From Uloborus plumipes (taxonomy: Eukaryota; Arthropoda; Arachnida; Araneae; Uloboridae): 64,000 nucleotides of DNA. The translations under genes and the position numbers were made by a program. This document shows, one piece after another, positions 14,588 through 26,354 of this stretch. Within the stretch, counting starts at the first letter, position 1; every line of letters starts with the position of its first letter. The stretch lies in contig JAXGGA010000031.1 in the NCBI GenBank assembly GCA_038373865.1, positions 186,001-250,000 on the forward strand. Direction: 5' to 3'. Under the pieces are notes generated by a model. The model did not search any database and was not told where the DNA came from. It saw only the letters and a list, made by a program, of their open reading frames with translations.

Positions 14588-14631
14588 AATGGGTTCAAGT
14601 AACCCTTAGGTTGGGTTACTTGGACCCAGGT
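14588..14631. promoter_or_regulatory. Internal transposase-site pair (left)
   Basis: Two inverted copies of the terminal core, GGGTTCAAGTAACCC and GGGTTACTTGGACCC, lie a few bases apart inside the pogo-like element. A similar pair lies at 15619-15659. Repeated copies of the terminal motif inside an element are what one expects of transposase-binding sites. That role is inferred. Confidence 0.6.
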
Positions 14632-14809
14632 TTAGTTTTCCTATTATAAAGCATTGTTAGCTTGTGTTGGGTTTATGTAGGACATGGGATATGAAAAAAT
14701 ACGATACAATAAATGAAAAAATATATGAAGTTAGATAAAAATTCTTTATCTAAACATCTTTTTTGATTGATTGAACTGAAAATAGCCCCCTTTTTAACAT
14801 TTTAGGAGG

Positions 14810-15221
14810 ATCAATATATTTTTTTTTTTATATCTCCCCACTTTTAATAAAGAATGTCTTTTACTTCTGGCCATTTCCAACCTTTTAGAGTGCGCTGCAT
14901 TCAATCAACAATCGCTCCATTTTCATCAATTTTTGTAATGATGCCTGGAAATTCCTTTTTCTCCCACAACACTATAACAAAATTGCCTTCGACTAATTTT
15001 TCTTTAAGTCCCTTTTCAACTAAATTTTCATCTCTTTTGTCCATGACAATGTTTTCATCTTGATTGCAGAGTTCATTCATAGCTTCATCATTACCAGCGC
15101 CACTGGTAGAAGGGAAATTAATAAGATCCATAAGATCAAATTTACTGTTCAAAAAACTGAACTCACTATCTCCTGAAGATTGGAGGCTAAAATTATCTGC
15201 ATCTTCAGAGGATGATTCCAT
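14810..15221 (-). pseudogene. Pogo-type transposase C-terminal fragment, two stops
   Basis: This frame begins about 12 bases after the N-terminal fragment stops. It opens with an acidic, serine-rich tail and then a compact domain reading VEGNFVIVLWEKKEFPG. After GAIVD a TGA interrupts, and the same frame continues MQRTLKGWKWPEVKDIL before a second stop. The WKWPE signature recurs at the C-termini of this transposase family. Where relatives usually have a cysteine, this copy has the stop. The acidic tail and both stops show it is a relic of the same deleted gene. Confidence 0.8.
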
Positions 15222-15233
15222 TTCTTTACTAAA

Positions 15234-15488
15234 TTAACTACTTTTATCCAAATGACTTGCAAATGCCCTCTCCTCTTCCTCTGTGAACACTTTAGGATGG
15301 CCGGGACTTTTTGGTGTCTCACTTTTTAGTCTACGTTTTATGGTTGATCTGCAAATTTTGAAATGAGCTTCTGCTTTCCTTTGAGACATTTCACCAGATT
15401 TTATTGCTTTCAGGCATTCCTGCAATCGGTCAGTTGAGAAGTCTTTGTATTTTCGGCTTCCAGAAAGTCTCTTGTATTTGGACGGCAT
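15234..15488 (-). pseudogene. Pogo-type transposase N-terminal DNA-binding fragment
   Basis: The likely start is the methionine opening MPSKYKRLSGSRKYKDF; the longer upstream frame to 15653 is probably intronic or untranslated. A CTTTTTCAG acceptor-like site lies just before this start on the minus strand. The 84 residues form a Psq-type helix-turn-helix (about residues 15-52, with a GEMSQRKAEAHF helix and RSTIKRRL recognition part). A GHPKVFTEEEE linker follows, as in Tigger/pogo and jerky-like transposases. The frame stops after about 84 residues, so the DDE catalytic domain, usually several hundred residues, is absent. It is certainly a fragment; DNA binding alone might survive if it were expressed. 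Confidence 0.85.
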
Positions 15489-15618
15489 GGCCAGTCTTAA
15501 CCTGAAAAAGGTAAAGGTTGGTCTAATACATTGCCTATATTCCTTAAAATACAAGAAAACTACTAAAAATTTATAGTTCAGTGTCATAGAGTTGATAAAT
15601 GAAAAAAAAAAGTTTGTA

Positions 15619-15659
15619 AGGGTTACTTGGATCCACGTAAATAGTGGGTCCAAGTAACC
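15619..15659. promoter_or_regulatory. Internal transposase-site pair (right)
   Basis: GGGTTACTTGGATCC faces GGGTCCAAGTAACCC across a short spacer, just upstream (minus strand) of the transposase N-terminal frame. Besides acting as a binding site it could allow self-regulation of the transposase promoter. This is inference from position only. Confidence 0.55.
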
Positions 15660-16064
15660 CTATAATTTGATTATTGGTCACTGTCACAGACTTTGTTATA
15701 AATAGCTTAAATAGCTAAAAGTATTGACAATCTTGGGCTTAAATAACATTTGTGAGGGGTTTAACAAGAAAATAATGCACTTACCTTAATTAAATGGTGA
15801 ATTGTATGCTCTAAGAGCATAAAAGTTGTAGGCTGGAAAATTCTGCACACGTAGCAAGGCAATAACATAACCTCAACTAATCTCAGGAAGTTGCTTAGAG
15901 AGCCGTGTAGGTAGCGTTAGAGATTTCATAGTGCTTCTACCTAGCGGAGAAATGAGGAACTACGTGCAAATCTTCAACTAATAAGTACCAAACCCATATT
16001 TAATCATTTTTTTGAATTGGGCTCAAGTAACCCCCTAGGGTCCAAGTAACCCTGATTTACGGTA

Positions 16065-16874
16065 TGTATTTGTTTTTACACTCCTGCTTACAAAAAGTCT
16101 AATTACTTTTCTCCCCTTATATGTTACAAAGTAAAGCAGTTTTTGAAAAATCTTTGACGTTTTTAGCAGATAGCACTTATTTTGCAAGCGATGTTTTAAA
16201 TTTATCATTATTTCAAGTATATGAAAAAGTTTTATAGGAAAAATAAGTATCACATTTGACAAAACAACCAAAAACTTGCTCTCGATTGTATCATTTACCT
16301 AACAGCACGTTTTCTTCAAATTGATGTTGCCGTTGGCGCCAGTACTCAAAACAGCAAAACGTTTTATAAATGTATTTTACTTAGAATATTGATTGATATT
16401 ACGCTAATAAAAAGATGCAACTTTTTAATTCAGACGCGAATCTTTTATCGTCTAATGAATAAAATATAATCAAGAAAATTTCCCTTCAGATTCTTTACTA
16501 ACATCATTAGTTTTGCAGCCGACATTTCTTAATATTCTCTTGCAAAAAAAAAAAGAGTCCCATACATGACATTTATTCATTATGTTCTGCAAAATACAAA
16601 ACAAAGAAAGTTCTTTCGTACTCTTGACACAGCATGTACTGACGACATTTATTTATTTTATGCTTGATGAATTAAAAAAAGACGAATATTTTTTATACAG
16701 ACGGCTTTTAATCATTTTCTTCAGCTGAGTTTTAGAAAAAAAAATCCCTTTTGTATTTTTTAACTAACATCATTTCATTCGCAGACGATTTTCTTTTGCT
16801 CAAGAAATTCAACTCAACCCGGAAATAATATCGAACTCAGTTTGTAACTGTCCCCCAAATTACATCAAACGTCG
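16065..16874. other. Gene-free AT-rich DNA
   Basis: I see nothing identifiable. The frame at 16035-16271 starts inside the transposon terminus and has no domain. Confidence 0.45.
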
Positions 16875-17050
16875 TGTAGAATTAATTCCAGTCATGATCG
16901 TGTTCCTTCGACCGAAGAAAGAAGGAAAGGTTTTTAATTCGCGTTTCTTCTCTCACGGCCTCATTTCTCACGCCTTAATTGGGAAGGTCCTCCCTCCACC
17001 TTCTTTCTACTCCGCTCCTTTCTCATTTGATCTTTCTCTCGCTACTCTAA
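16875..17050 (+). repeat. Copy 2 of the dispersed 150-bp segment
   Basis: The match to 12410-12560 runs from GAATTAATTCCAGTCATG through AAAGGTTTTTAATTCGCG to CACGCCTTAATTGGG. The open frame over it (16894-17196, 100 residues) continues well past the shared part. It has mild serine richness but no recognisable domain, and does not look like an exon with proper splice sites. The two copies are in the same orientation, about 4.4 kb apart. Confidence 0.6.
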
Positions 17051-17199
17051 TCTCGCCAAACAGCGCCAAGCAATCTTTTTCACTTTCAACTTCTGATGAA
17101 CTGGATATCGGCGATGGAGAACGACACTTGCTGATAAGTGAGGAGAGCTTTAGTTTCTACCGGGTGAAGATCAGGGAATGGAAAAAAAATATTTAATCA

Positions 17200-20000
17200 A
17201 TTTAAGTTAATGTTTTTTTTTCTTGTGTGTTTTCTAATTATAAAATTTTGGTCATAATTTGTTGAATGGGGTTTATGAACAATTTATTTAAGGCGAAGTT
17301 TAATTATCACTGTTAGGTTTTCTTTCTTGAGTAGGATTTTTTTAATTATAATTCTGCTGGATAATGTTGGCTTTGACTAATGCTGTGATTTTCATGATGA
17401 CGAAGGAGTATTTCAGAAAGCAAGAAAAAAAAAACAGAAGATCTAAACTAATCACAGTGAAAAACAGGATGAGTTTTTTACTTGAAGAAAAATTGTTAAC
17501 TTTTACACATATATATGCGTTCTAAATAAGTCACTAAAATACCACGAATAGAAATCATTTTAGAATAAGATTGGAGCTCAAAAACGAGCATAAGCTGCGG
17601 AAACGGTAAATGAAATCATTAATATATGTATCTTTTATGTCTATGTTGAAAAACGATAGAACAAGCTTAAACTTTCAGTATGATTGCTTTTTAGTGTTGG
17701 AAAACTGTAGAATTAACTATAGCTGTTCCAAAACGTAAGCTAACTAGTGCACAAATCTTTCATTTTCCTATCTGTTGAATGTTATTAAGTTATTTGAAAC
17801 AAAAAATAAAAACATTAAACTTTAACGATAGTGTAAGCAAAGAAACTGAAAAACAAATGGCCGTTCGTCTTAATGAAGCATAATTAAATTATAACCAAAC
17901 TGCAAAAAACATTATGGAGCAATGATAGAAGTTTCAGTTTTAAAACGGTTCGCTCTACACTTAAAGTTTTTCAAAGTCAATTTTGCTTCTACAATTATTT
18001 GCTCTTTAACTTAAAATAAGTTGTTTGATGAAAATAATATACATTTTAGCTTTACCGAATCCCGATCGTCTATGCTACTTTTAAACAGCCAGACTTTTCC
18101 TACCTATTTGCAAGTGTCTGAGGCTACCAAGCAACTAAGAAGTACAGAATCTCAAGTAAAAATAATAAACATCTATAAAAAAATATATATAGATACTCAA
18201 ACCTGTATACAGCATTTTTTTATGAATGAAAATGCGTATTTTTTAATTATTTATTAATTATTTCGTGCGACGCTTTCTTATTTCATTCAAAAGGTTTTTA
18301 AAGGTTAACTTTCATATATGTCCGGTGCATTTGGAGAAAAAAAAAGCTTTCAGTTGCGGTATTTAAGCAAATGTGATTTGTAATATTTGTTTAGTTATTG
18401 CAGAAATCAACAATATCGACGGTAAACTGCTACACAAATAAAGTTATACGCTATGAGAAGTGAAATGTATGCTTATTTAGTTTTTTACTTATTACTTAAA
18501 TGTAGTTCGACTTAACTTGTCATATTACCTAGTTTTTTTATTGCGTTCCTTCTTATTTTTTGAACTTAAAAACTGTTGCTCAATTAATATTTATTTATTT
18601 TTCAAAAAACATGTTCACAATACGTTTTTTTAGTCTCAAAAAATAGTTATGTATTTTTAAAAAGAATTGTAGTATTAGTGTTTTAAAATATGCGATTGTT
18701 TTAGACACTTTAAGCAAATTAACATCCACAATGCATAATTGTTTATATTTTACGAATGCATCTCATTTAAATTCAACACTTTGTTTTCCCTTAAAGTAAA
18801 ACTGACTTAAAAAAATATTCGAAATGATAAGTGAATATAAAATTTTATTTACTGAATTTTCATGCATTAATACTTTCAGAGAAATAATATTTCCCCTTAC
18901 GCTTTCTGTGCATTTAATAATGAGATAGAACACAGAATTTCTAATATTATGGAAATGTATCCTCACGGGCTGGAATATATCCTAATAATTATTACACTAG
19001 TTTGAAATGTGTTCAACGTCGGAATAACTAATCTTATCTGCAGTTAAAATTAATATTTGACAGAATAATTCAACCAAGACATTAAGCTCCATTAAATTAA
19101 AATAATTCACATACGTTGTTAAAATGTATACATATTTGTGCTAAAATATCATTTGTTAGTTAACTAGCTTATGGAAATGCATTAACGCAAAAATATCCTA
19201 GTAAATTAGTAACTTAAAAAGTATTAAAGGCATATTCAATTAAAAAAATTGCGGAGCTATTACTCCGTAATTAATTTATAAATAAAAATATATACAGATA
19301 TTTGCACTTGACGCCTTCTTGGACGTCAAATGGAACATTTTTCGAGCAACTTCTGTGGAGAAGGTAAATGTAGCAAATTGTGCTCATTGCGAGATTTCTA
19401 TGTGTATAGAGTTTTTTTCTTATATTTAGGACCTTATCTTGTTATTTCATCGTTTAAATAACAATAATGCATTTTCGGGAGTAATTAGATTGATTGCTTT
19501 GCTGGGCGTTTCGCAAATCATATACCTGCTATTTCAGCAGGTAGCCAAAGAAAATGACCTCTAGCAGCAAACAATATTTTTATCCACATTTTCTAGACTA
19601 CTAGATATTGTGAAAAAAAAGTGCAACATTACCTTCAGCATAATAAACGCTGATGTCGTTGAAAGTTGAGATTTTTTTACAAGATTCTTATGTTGACTAA
19701 TGAACGTCAAAGTCATTCAGCTCAATCTAAAAATATTTTTTCAACGTATCGAACATAATGCTCCCTCAGCAAAGACTCAAATTCTTCAACAAAAACATTT
19801 TATTTTATCAGAACTAGTATAAAAATATTTCTTTTTTAACTACAAAATAACTACCTTTTTTCCTGCTTTTATTACACAATATATCACATCCAAAAACATA
19901 ATTCGACTTAAACTTAGGAAAATACAAGTTAGCGGATCGATAAAATTTTTGAGATAAAAAAGAGGGAAAATCCACCGGATTTCAACAAAGAAAAGTAAGC
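17200..20000. other. Gene-free AT-rich DNA
   Basis: There is no gene, terminus or tandem array that I can support. Frames at 18021-18257 and 18763-18966 are AT-driven and lack domains. Confidence 0.45.
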
Positions 20001-20400
20001 CATACGAGAAAGAATCCCGAGATTTTCTTTACGACACTACCGCAAGTCTTCTTTCTTTCCTTAAAGGGAGTGAAGAGAAGAAAAGACAAGAGTTCGATGA
20101 ATAAACAGAAAACCTAACACAATAAAAATCGTCTGCTGGAAAAGTCCATCAAATCACGAAGTTCCCCTCCAAGAATCAAAACTGGAAAATTCAATTGAGT
20201 GGAAAAAATGCTTTGTCCGTGGAAAAGATTGACCGTCAAGTTCTTTTCTAGAGGATACTTGATAATCTGTTGGGTAGCGAATGTCACTTCAAAGGAAAAT
20301 ATTGCTTTAAATGGCTTATTCTTCTCTCATGTGTTATTAGCTTCAAAACTTCGTTTTCTCACATGGCGTTTTCGGACTGCGGAGATTTAATTTTCTACAT
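20000..20400. other. GC-richer single-copy-looking island
   Basis: This stretch is richer in C and G than its neighbours and carries purine-rich blocks such as GGAGTGAAGAGAAGAAAAGA. An open frame at 20199-20390 has no recognisable domain. I list it as a possible conserved non-coding element. Confidence 0.25.
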
Positions 20401-20640
20401 TTAATTACCTTGCTGTGCAGTGAATATAAATTCTGTGTAGAATATTCATTTAAATACTTTATTCTTGTCTGCTAGTGAATTAGGTTAGAAAACTGCATTG
20501 CTCTTTCCCGGATTTAATCAATCATCTTTGAAAGGGAATAAATGTGATGGAATTTTTTTTCTCTTGAAAACATGCACGTTGGAAGTATTACTTTTATGCG
20601 AGATGATGCTTTAAATTGCTTATAATTATTTTATATATTA

Positions 20641-21175
20641 CTAGCTGACCCGGCCACGCGTTGCTGTGGCTAAAGTATGGGTTAAACTATAATGTTTCAA
20701 TAGAAACGAAAAACTTTATTGCCGTTACAGAGATCAACTTTATATAAATATGAATTTGAGGTCAAAATATGAAAACAATCGAACGAAATTTTTCCTAAGT
20801 TTGCTAGAAACGAAAAATCAACAAAAAATGTAACATTTTAGTACTTAGAAATATTATATTCAAGCTTGTAACAATTGAGTTAATTAAAAATTTGCTAATT
20901 GCTATTGTAACATTTTATTTTTTAATGTAACGTTTTATTTTTTAATAATGTAGGTAGGGTAGATAATTAACCAATTTGCAAACTTATGGCTGCAGATAGG
21001 TACGCTTCGAAAACACAATTCTGAAAGAAACCCCTCTAAATTTCACAAATAAAAGTACACACATAACTGAAACTGCGTGCAAAATTTGGTTAAAATCGGT
21101 TCAGTAGCTGAGGAGTCCATTGGTCACAAACACAGGGACACGTAATTTTTATATGTTATATTACCTGTTTACTGC
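20641..21175 (+). mobile_element. CTAGC-family interspersed element (unclassified)
   Basis: The 5' end reads CTAGCTGACCCGGCCACGCG and the 3' end includes AAAATCGGTTCAGTAGCTGAG, then a CACAAACACAGGGACACG stretch and a T/A-rich tail. This pairing of termini recurs in arthropod genomes, and related ends occur here at 29790, 54684 and 61349. No coding sequence is visible. Its class (non-LTR, SINE-like or Helitron-like) cannot be settled from this copy. Confidence 0.7.
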
Positions 21176-22988
21176 GCTCCGGAAGCTGTCAGAACGTGTG
21201 CTTTATGTCGCTCAGCCATGGAGGTGTCAAAAAAGGCTTAGTAAAAAGGCTTAGTAAAAAGGTTTAGCCAAGAACACAGAAAAGCTGGTAGCTAAATACA
21301 TAATTTGCAATTAAAAATACATTGCGGTCCTAAATTGAGATATAAACTATCCTATCATTTAAGTTGGACCAAACTGAAACTGCGTGCAAAATTTGGTTAC
21401 AATCGGTTCAGTAATTGAGGAGTCCATTGGCCACAAACACAGGGACACGTAATTTTTATATATTAAGATAAGAAAGATTATTGCTTGTTTACTGCGCTCC
21501 AGAAGCTGCCAGAACGTGTGCTTTATGTCGCTCAGCCATGGAGGTGTCAAAAAAGGCTTAGTAAAAAGGCTTAGCCAAGAACACAGAAAAGCTGGTAGCT
21601 AAATACACAATTTGCAATAAAAAATACATTGCGGTCCTGAATTGAGATAAAAACTATGCTATCATTTAAGTTGGACCAAACTGAAACTGCGTGTAAAATT
21701 TGGTTAAAATAGGTTCAGTAGCTGAGGAGTCCATTGGCCACAAACACAGGGCCACGTAATTTTTATATATTAAGATATTACCTGTTTACTGCGCTTCGGA
21801 AGCTGTCAGAACGTGTGCTTTATGTCGCTCAGCCATGGAGGTGTCAAAAAAGGCTTAGTAAAAAGGTTTAGCCAAGAACACAGAAAAGCTGGTAGCTAAA
21901 TACATAATTTGCAATTAAAAATACATTGCGATCCTAAATTGAGATATAAACTATCCTATCATTTAAGTTGGACCAAACTGAAACTGCGTGCAAAATTTGG
22001 TTACAATCGGTTCAGTAATTGAGGAGTCCATTGGCCACAAACACAGGGACACGTAATTTTTATATATTAAAATAAGAAAGATTATTGCTTGTTTACTGCG
22101 CTCCAGAAGCTGCCAGAACGTGTGCTTCATGTCGCTCAGCCATGGAGGTGTCAAAAAAGGCTTAGTAAAAAGGCTTAGCCAAGAACACAGAAAAGCTGGT
22201 AGCTAAATACACAATTTGCAATAAAAAATATATTGCGGTCCTGAATTGAGATAAAAACTATGCTATCATTTAAGTTGGACCAAATTGAAACTGCGTGTGA
22301 AATTTGGTTAAAATAGGTTCAGTAGCTGAGGAGTCCATTGGCCACAAACACATGGACACGTAATTTTTATATATTAAGATATTACCTGTTTACTGCGCTT
22401 CGGAAGCTGTCAGAACGTGTGCTTTATGTCGCTCAGCCATGGAGGTGTCAAAAAAGGCTTAGTAAAAAGGTTTAGCCAAGAACACAGAAAAGCTGGTAGC
22501 TAAATACATAATTTGCAATTAAAAATACATTGCGGTCCTAAATTGAGATATAAACTATCCTATCATTTAAGTTGGACCAAACTGAAACTGCGTGCAAAAT
22601 TTGGTTACAATCGGTTCAGTAATTGAGGAGTCCATTGGCCACAAACACAGGGACACGTAATTTTTATATATTAAGATATTACCTGTTTACTGCGCTTCGG
22701 AAGCTGTCAGAACGTGTGCTTTATGTCGCTCAGCCATGGAGGTGTCAAAAAAGGCTTAGTAAAAAGGCTTAGTAAAAAGGTTTAGCCAAGAACACAGAAA
22801 AGCTGGTAGCTAAATACATAATTTGCAATTAAAAATACATTGCGGTCCTAAATTGAGATATAAACTATCCTATCATTTAAGTTGGACCAAACTGAAACTG
22901 CGTGTAAAATTTGGTTAAAATAGGTTCAGTAGTTGAGGAGTCCATTGGCCACAAACACAGGGACACGTAATTTTTATGTATTAAGATT
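21175..22988 (+). repeat. Tandem array of six ~300-bp units from a transposon 3' end
   Basis: Units carry CAGCCATGGAGGTGTCAAAA at about 21213, 21533, 21830, 22137, 22434 and 22731. Each ends with the 3' terminus of the preceding CTAGC-family element (GGTTCAGTA...GAGGAGTCCATTGG). Spacings are about 320, 297, 307, 297 and 297. Two variants alternate, a-b-a-b-a-a: type b has TTGCTTGTTTACTGCGCTCC, type a has ACCTGTTTACTGCGC. Opposite-strand frames at 21359-21550 and 21963-22154 encode nearly the same peptide 604 bases apart; they are repeat shadows, not genes. Confidence 0.92.
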
Positions 22989-23119
22989 TTTCTAGACTAG
23001 TAGTTTCTTTAGCTTTAGATAAAATTAACTCAGGAACCTAGTATTAAGTGAAATTTCTAAAGGGGGGAGGGCATGACAAAAATGTTTTTATTGAAATATA
23101 ATATACTCTGAATAACTAG

Positions 23120-23300
23120 ACGTTAAGCACCTTCAAAAGTATTGCCTTGCAATGGGAAATAGGAGGACTTCGTACATATGAGACATATTTTAAATGCCCA
23201 GTCAGTTAGCGATCCCGGAGGATATATAACACCGACTGGTATCGAAACCTGAACCGTTCTGTTACGAGTACAATACCTCGTTGATCAGGGCACCACGACC
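23120..23300 (-). mobile_element. tRNA-derived SINE, diverged copy
   Basis: On the minus strand the head reads GGGTCGTGGTGCCCTGATC, with an A-box-like start, and a B-box-like GGTTTCGATACC follows. The downstream GAAGTCCTCC matches AAAGTCCTCC in the SINE at 27269-27551, so the two belong to one family. It is more diverged than that copy, has no clear target duplication, and is unlikely to be a functional tRNA gene. Confidence 0.75.
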
Positions 23301-23399
23301 CCCAAAATGTTTTTCTAAATAGAAACACTTTGTACAAAACTACACGTGGAAAGTATTGTTTTGTAGGGGTACGCCTGGGAAGGGCTGCGTCGGTAACTT

Positions 23400-24680
23400 A
23401 GCAGTTGAACTCCTTAACTGTATGTGAGTTTATGTATATTACATGGAATATACGACTTACTTAGTTGCAAAAGTCCTGAAAACTGCCGCTCTCCTTCATA
23501 ATAAAATAATTTAGTTATAAACCAGTTTTTTAATAAATTAAATGGATTTAAGGCATCTACGTTCAACTCATCAAAGTCCATAACTGATATCACACATTTT
23601 TCAACATTTTTGACCCCCATTCCCCTTTTGTCGCAAAGTGTCGTACTTTATCTTACTCTCCCCTTGTCACTGGTCACGCTGTTTTACCAAGAATAGTCTC
23701 ATAAAAAATGCTTGAAGACACATTTTTGTTTTCAAACTCTTACAACTTCATGCCTTCTTCCTTCCCTCTCAAAAGTGTGACTCCATTTGTGGACAACCCC
23801 TAACTGCAAATTATAGTCTACCTTAGTACTGCTTTTATACATAAAATCACATCGCAACTGTTAAGCTTCTTCGAATTTAAAAGTTCTTTTAAAATAAACA
23901 ACGATAAAATACAAGCTCTGGATTCGTTTTTAAATCAAAGACTTTAAAGCGTCTTTTTTTTTTTTGAATTATGCACAAGTTACAAATACTTCAGAAATTA
24001 CTACAATAGCAGCAAAGCGACTATTTCCAATTCAGAGCAGCATGAAATTATAACGCTATTCAAAGATCTTGAAGTGCCTTTTATACATTCAAAAGATCTA
24101 CGTCTTCATGAAAGATAAGTTTTTTACTGTTGACAGAAACTGTTTTGCAAGAAGTACAAACAAAGAGAAAAGTTAGTCTTTCTCATTAAAATAGATTTTA
24201 ACGGTAGAACTGGAAGAATGTTTGTTTTCATTCGGAACGTTGAAAAGTGTCGCAAATCGCAAACGTGTTTGAAATCACAAAAGCAAGCAGTTTCCTTCGG
24301 AGATATTTTAAAGTGCTTTTATGCGATTGAAAAATATGCATATTTTACCATTCGAACGCTGTTGGAATTCAGTAAAAAGCCGTAATGGTTTTAAAAATAT
24401 TTTAAATTGCGATTGAACTGGCAGGATGGAGATATTATTTTTAAAAAAGAAGCGATATCACTAATAAGTGTAAACTATCAAAAGTTAAGGGAGAGTGGGT
24501 TTATCCATTCCAAACCTTACCTTTGAGCCAATCTTGCACATATTTGAGAATAATGCGGAATAAAAATCATCCAACGTCAATCTATGTGACTTTTTAGTGA
24601 CTATGTGACTATTTAGCTTTTGAAGTAGTTCAAACAACTCATACCCCCCATCGTAATAATCCTTTTACCTAATCTTAAAT
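23400..24680. other. Gene-free AT-rich DNA
   Basis: There is no support for a gene or element. The open frame at 23414-23620 (minus) has no domain I recognise. Confidence 0.45.
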
Positions 24681-24681
24681 C

Positions 24682-26055
24682 AACTGCGATGCAAAAGTTT
24701 AGACAAATGGCAAATATATGAATAATAAGCAAATATTTTATGCAAATATCCCTTGAAATGTGATTAGTGGAGGAAAGGCGGGACTTTATCATTCGAATAC
24801 AAAGTGCAAAGATTGCTGAATAAATAATCAAAATTTCAAAAGCTCTGTAGCTCTCGTGTACAGACGACGAGAAAGTTTGGAACCCGAAATTTGAAAATGA
24901 ACCTATTTTATTAATTTTTTGCCTTTTAATTCGGCTCTAGTATGGTAGTCTATTGTTTTTTACTTTGTAGAGAGCAAATTCAGACATGGTATCGATCGAA
25001 AAGGCCAAGAAAAATTATATTTATTAAGGATGAAGGAATTGAAAAAACGGCTAGAACTGACAATTCTCCCCTTAATCCTACAAAACTTCAACTTGGATCA
25101 AAAACAGCACGGGACAGCATAAGTAGATGAACAACTGAATCGGAATGCATAAAAAAAAAACAAAGAATTTTCCTGAGTCTTTTCAGACAGAGTGTCCCAA
25201 ATAAGCCAGATTTTAATGTGAAAAGCTGCATATGTATCATCGTGACTAAAAAATGAATGGTACTTTTTTTGATAAAAATTAATAACATTCGGATGGCCAA
25301 GATGGATTATAATTCTTTTCGCGTTACTTGAGAAATATCCAATGATCATATGCTGTGCTGCTTTTACCATTAAAATCTGGGTTATTTGGGACACTCTGTC
25401 CGAAAAGGCTCAAACACAATTCTTTGGGTTTTTTTATGCATTCCGATTTAGTTGTTCATCTACTTATGCTGTCACATGCTGTTTTTGACCCAAATTGAAG
25501 TTTGTAGGATTAAGAGGCAAATCGTCAATTCGAGCCGTTTTTTCAATTCCTTCACTCTTAAGAAATATAACTTTTCTTGGTCTTTTGATCAATACGCATG
25601 TCTGAATTTGCTCTCCACAAAGATAAAAAAACAATGTACTACCATACTAAATCCGATTTAAAAGACAAAAATTTAATAAAGTAGGTTCATTTTCAAATTT
25701 GCGGCTTCCAAACTTTCTCATTTTCTTTACATGAGAACTACAGAGCTTTTGAGATTTTGATTATTTATTCAGCAATCTATGCACTTTACGCTCGAATAAT
25801 AAAGTCCCGCCTTTCCACCAACAATCACATTTCAAGGGATATTTGCACAAAATCTGACTATTGTCTAAACTTTTGCAACAATGAAAAAAATGTCTTTTGC
25901 AATGTTCAAAATTTGGTTCCAGTTCAATTTTTAAGAACTCCAGACACGTATTTGGGACCATATTGTGTACCTGCAGTAGAAATTTGAAAGCATTTCGTTG
26001 AATAGTTTTCTTTCTATTCATATATTTGCCATGTGTCTTAACTTTTGCATCGCAG
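24682..26055. mobile_element. Large foldback element, Tc1/mariner-like ends
   Basis: Two arms of about 500-550 bases, near 24682-25225 and 25375-26055, are inverted copies around a spacer of about 150 bases. Both outer ends carry CTGCGATGCAAAAGT, and the right end is followed by TA, as in Tc1/mariner elements. The right arm has about 150 extra bases near 25880-26015 absent from the left. Frames on both strands (24942-25130, 25098-25394, 25452-25661, 25757-26021) mirror each other because of the inversion and show no transposase motif. Confidence 0.85.
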
Positions 26056-26354
26056 TGTACATCATACTACAACGTGTTCGTAGCATTTCCAAGAGTATAC
26101 TGCGGTCAACTTAGAACATACTGTCTCCACAATTACAGAAGGTAAATGAAAATGACAGTCGCCATATTGAACATGTTTTGATGCAATATTTGTTTTTAAA
26201 CCATCGTAAATATATGATAAGTATTTATCTTATTAGAATGCGTCTTCTGATGAGTCGACATTTTGAACTATTTTTTTTAATTCATAGAAAATGCACGTCC
26301 CTTCGTTATGTTGTACACAAAACTCCGTGCATTTCTGAGTAATACTTGCAATAC

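Larger units (their letters stand above)
14406..16062 (-). mobile_element. Deleted pogo-superfamily DNA transposon
   Basis: The element begins CCGTAAATCAGGGTTACTTG and ends with the reverse complement, bounded by TA at 14404-14405 and 16063-16064. It carries the N-terminal helix-turn-helix and C-terminal pieces of a pogo-type transposase on the minus strand, but the catalytic middle is missing. GGGTTACTTGGACCC-like sites recur inside as well as at the ends. About 1.66 kb remains. The right end is shared with the MITE at 5075-5302. I infer a former autonomous element that lost its core by internal deletion. Confidence 0.9.

Noticed and set aside
16894..17196. 100-residue plus-strand frame
   Set aside because: No known domain, no clear splice sites; only the first half is shared with 12410-12560.
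21359..22154. Two near-identical 63-residue frames
   Set aside because: They are the same repeat unit read twice, 604 bases apart.
24942..26021. Several frames in the foldback element
   Set aside because: They mirror each other across the inversion and have no transposase motifs.
26227..26245. CTGATGAGTCGAC resembles a hammerhead core start
   Set aside because: No stem II partner and no GAAA follow, so it is a chance match.
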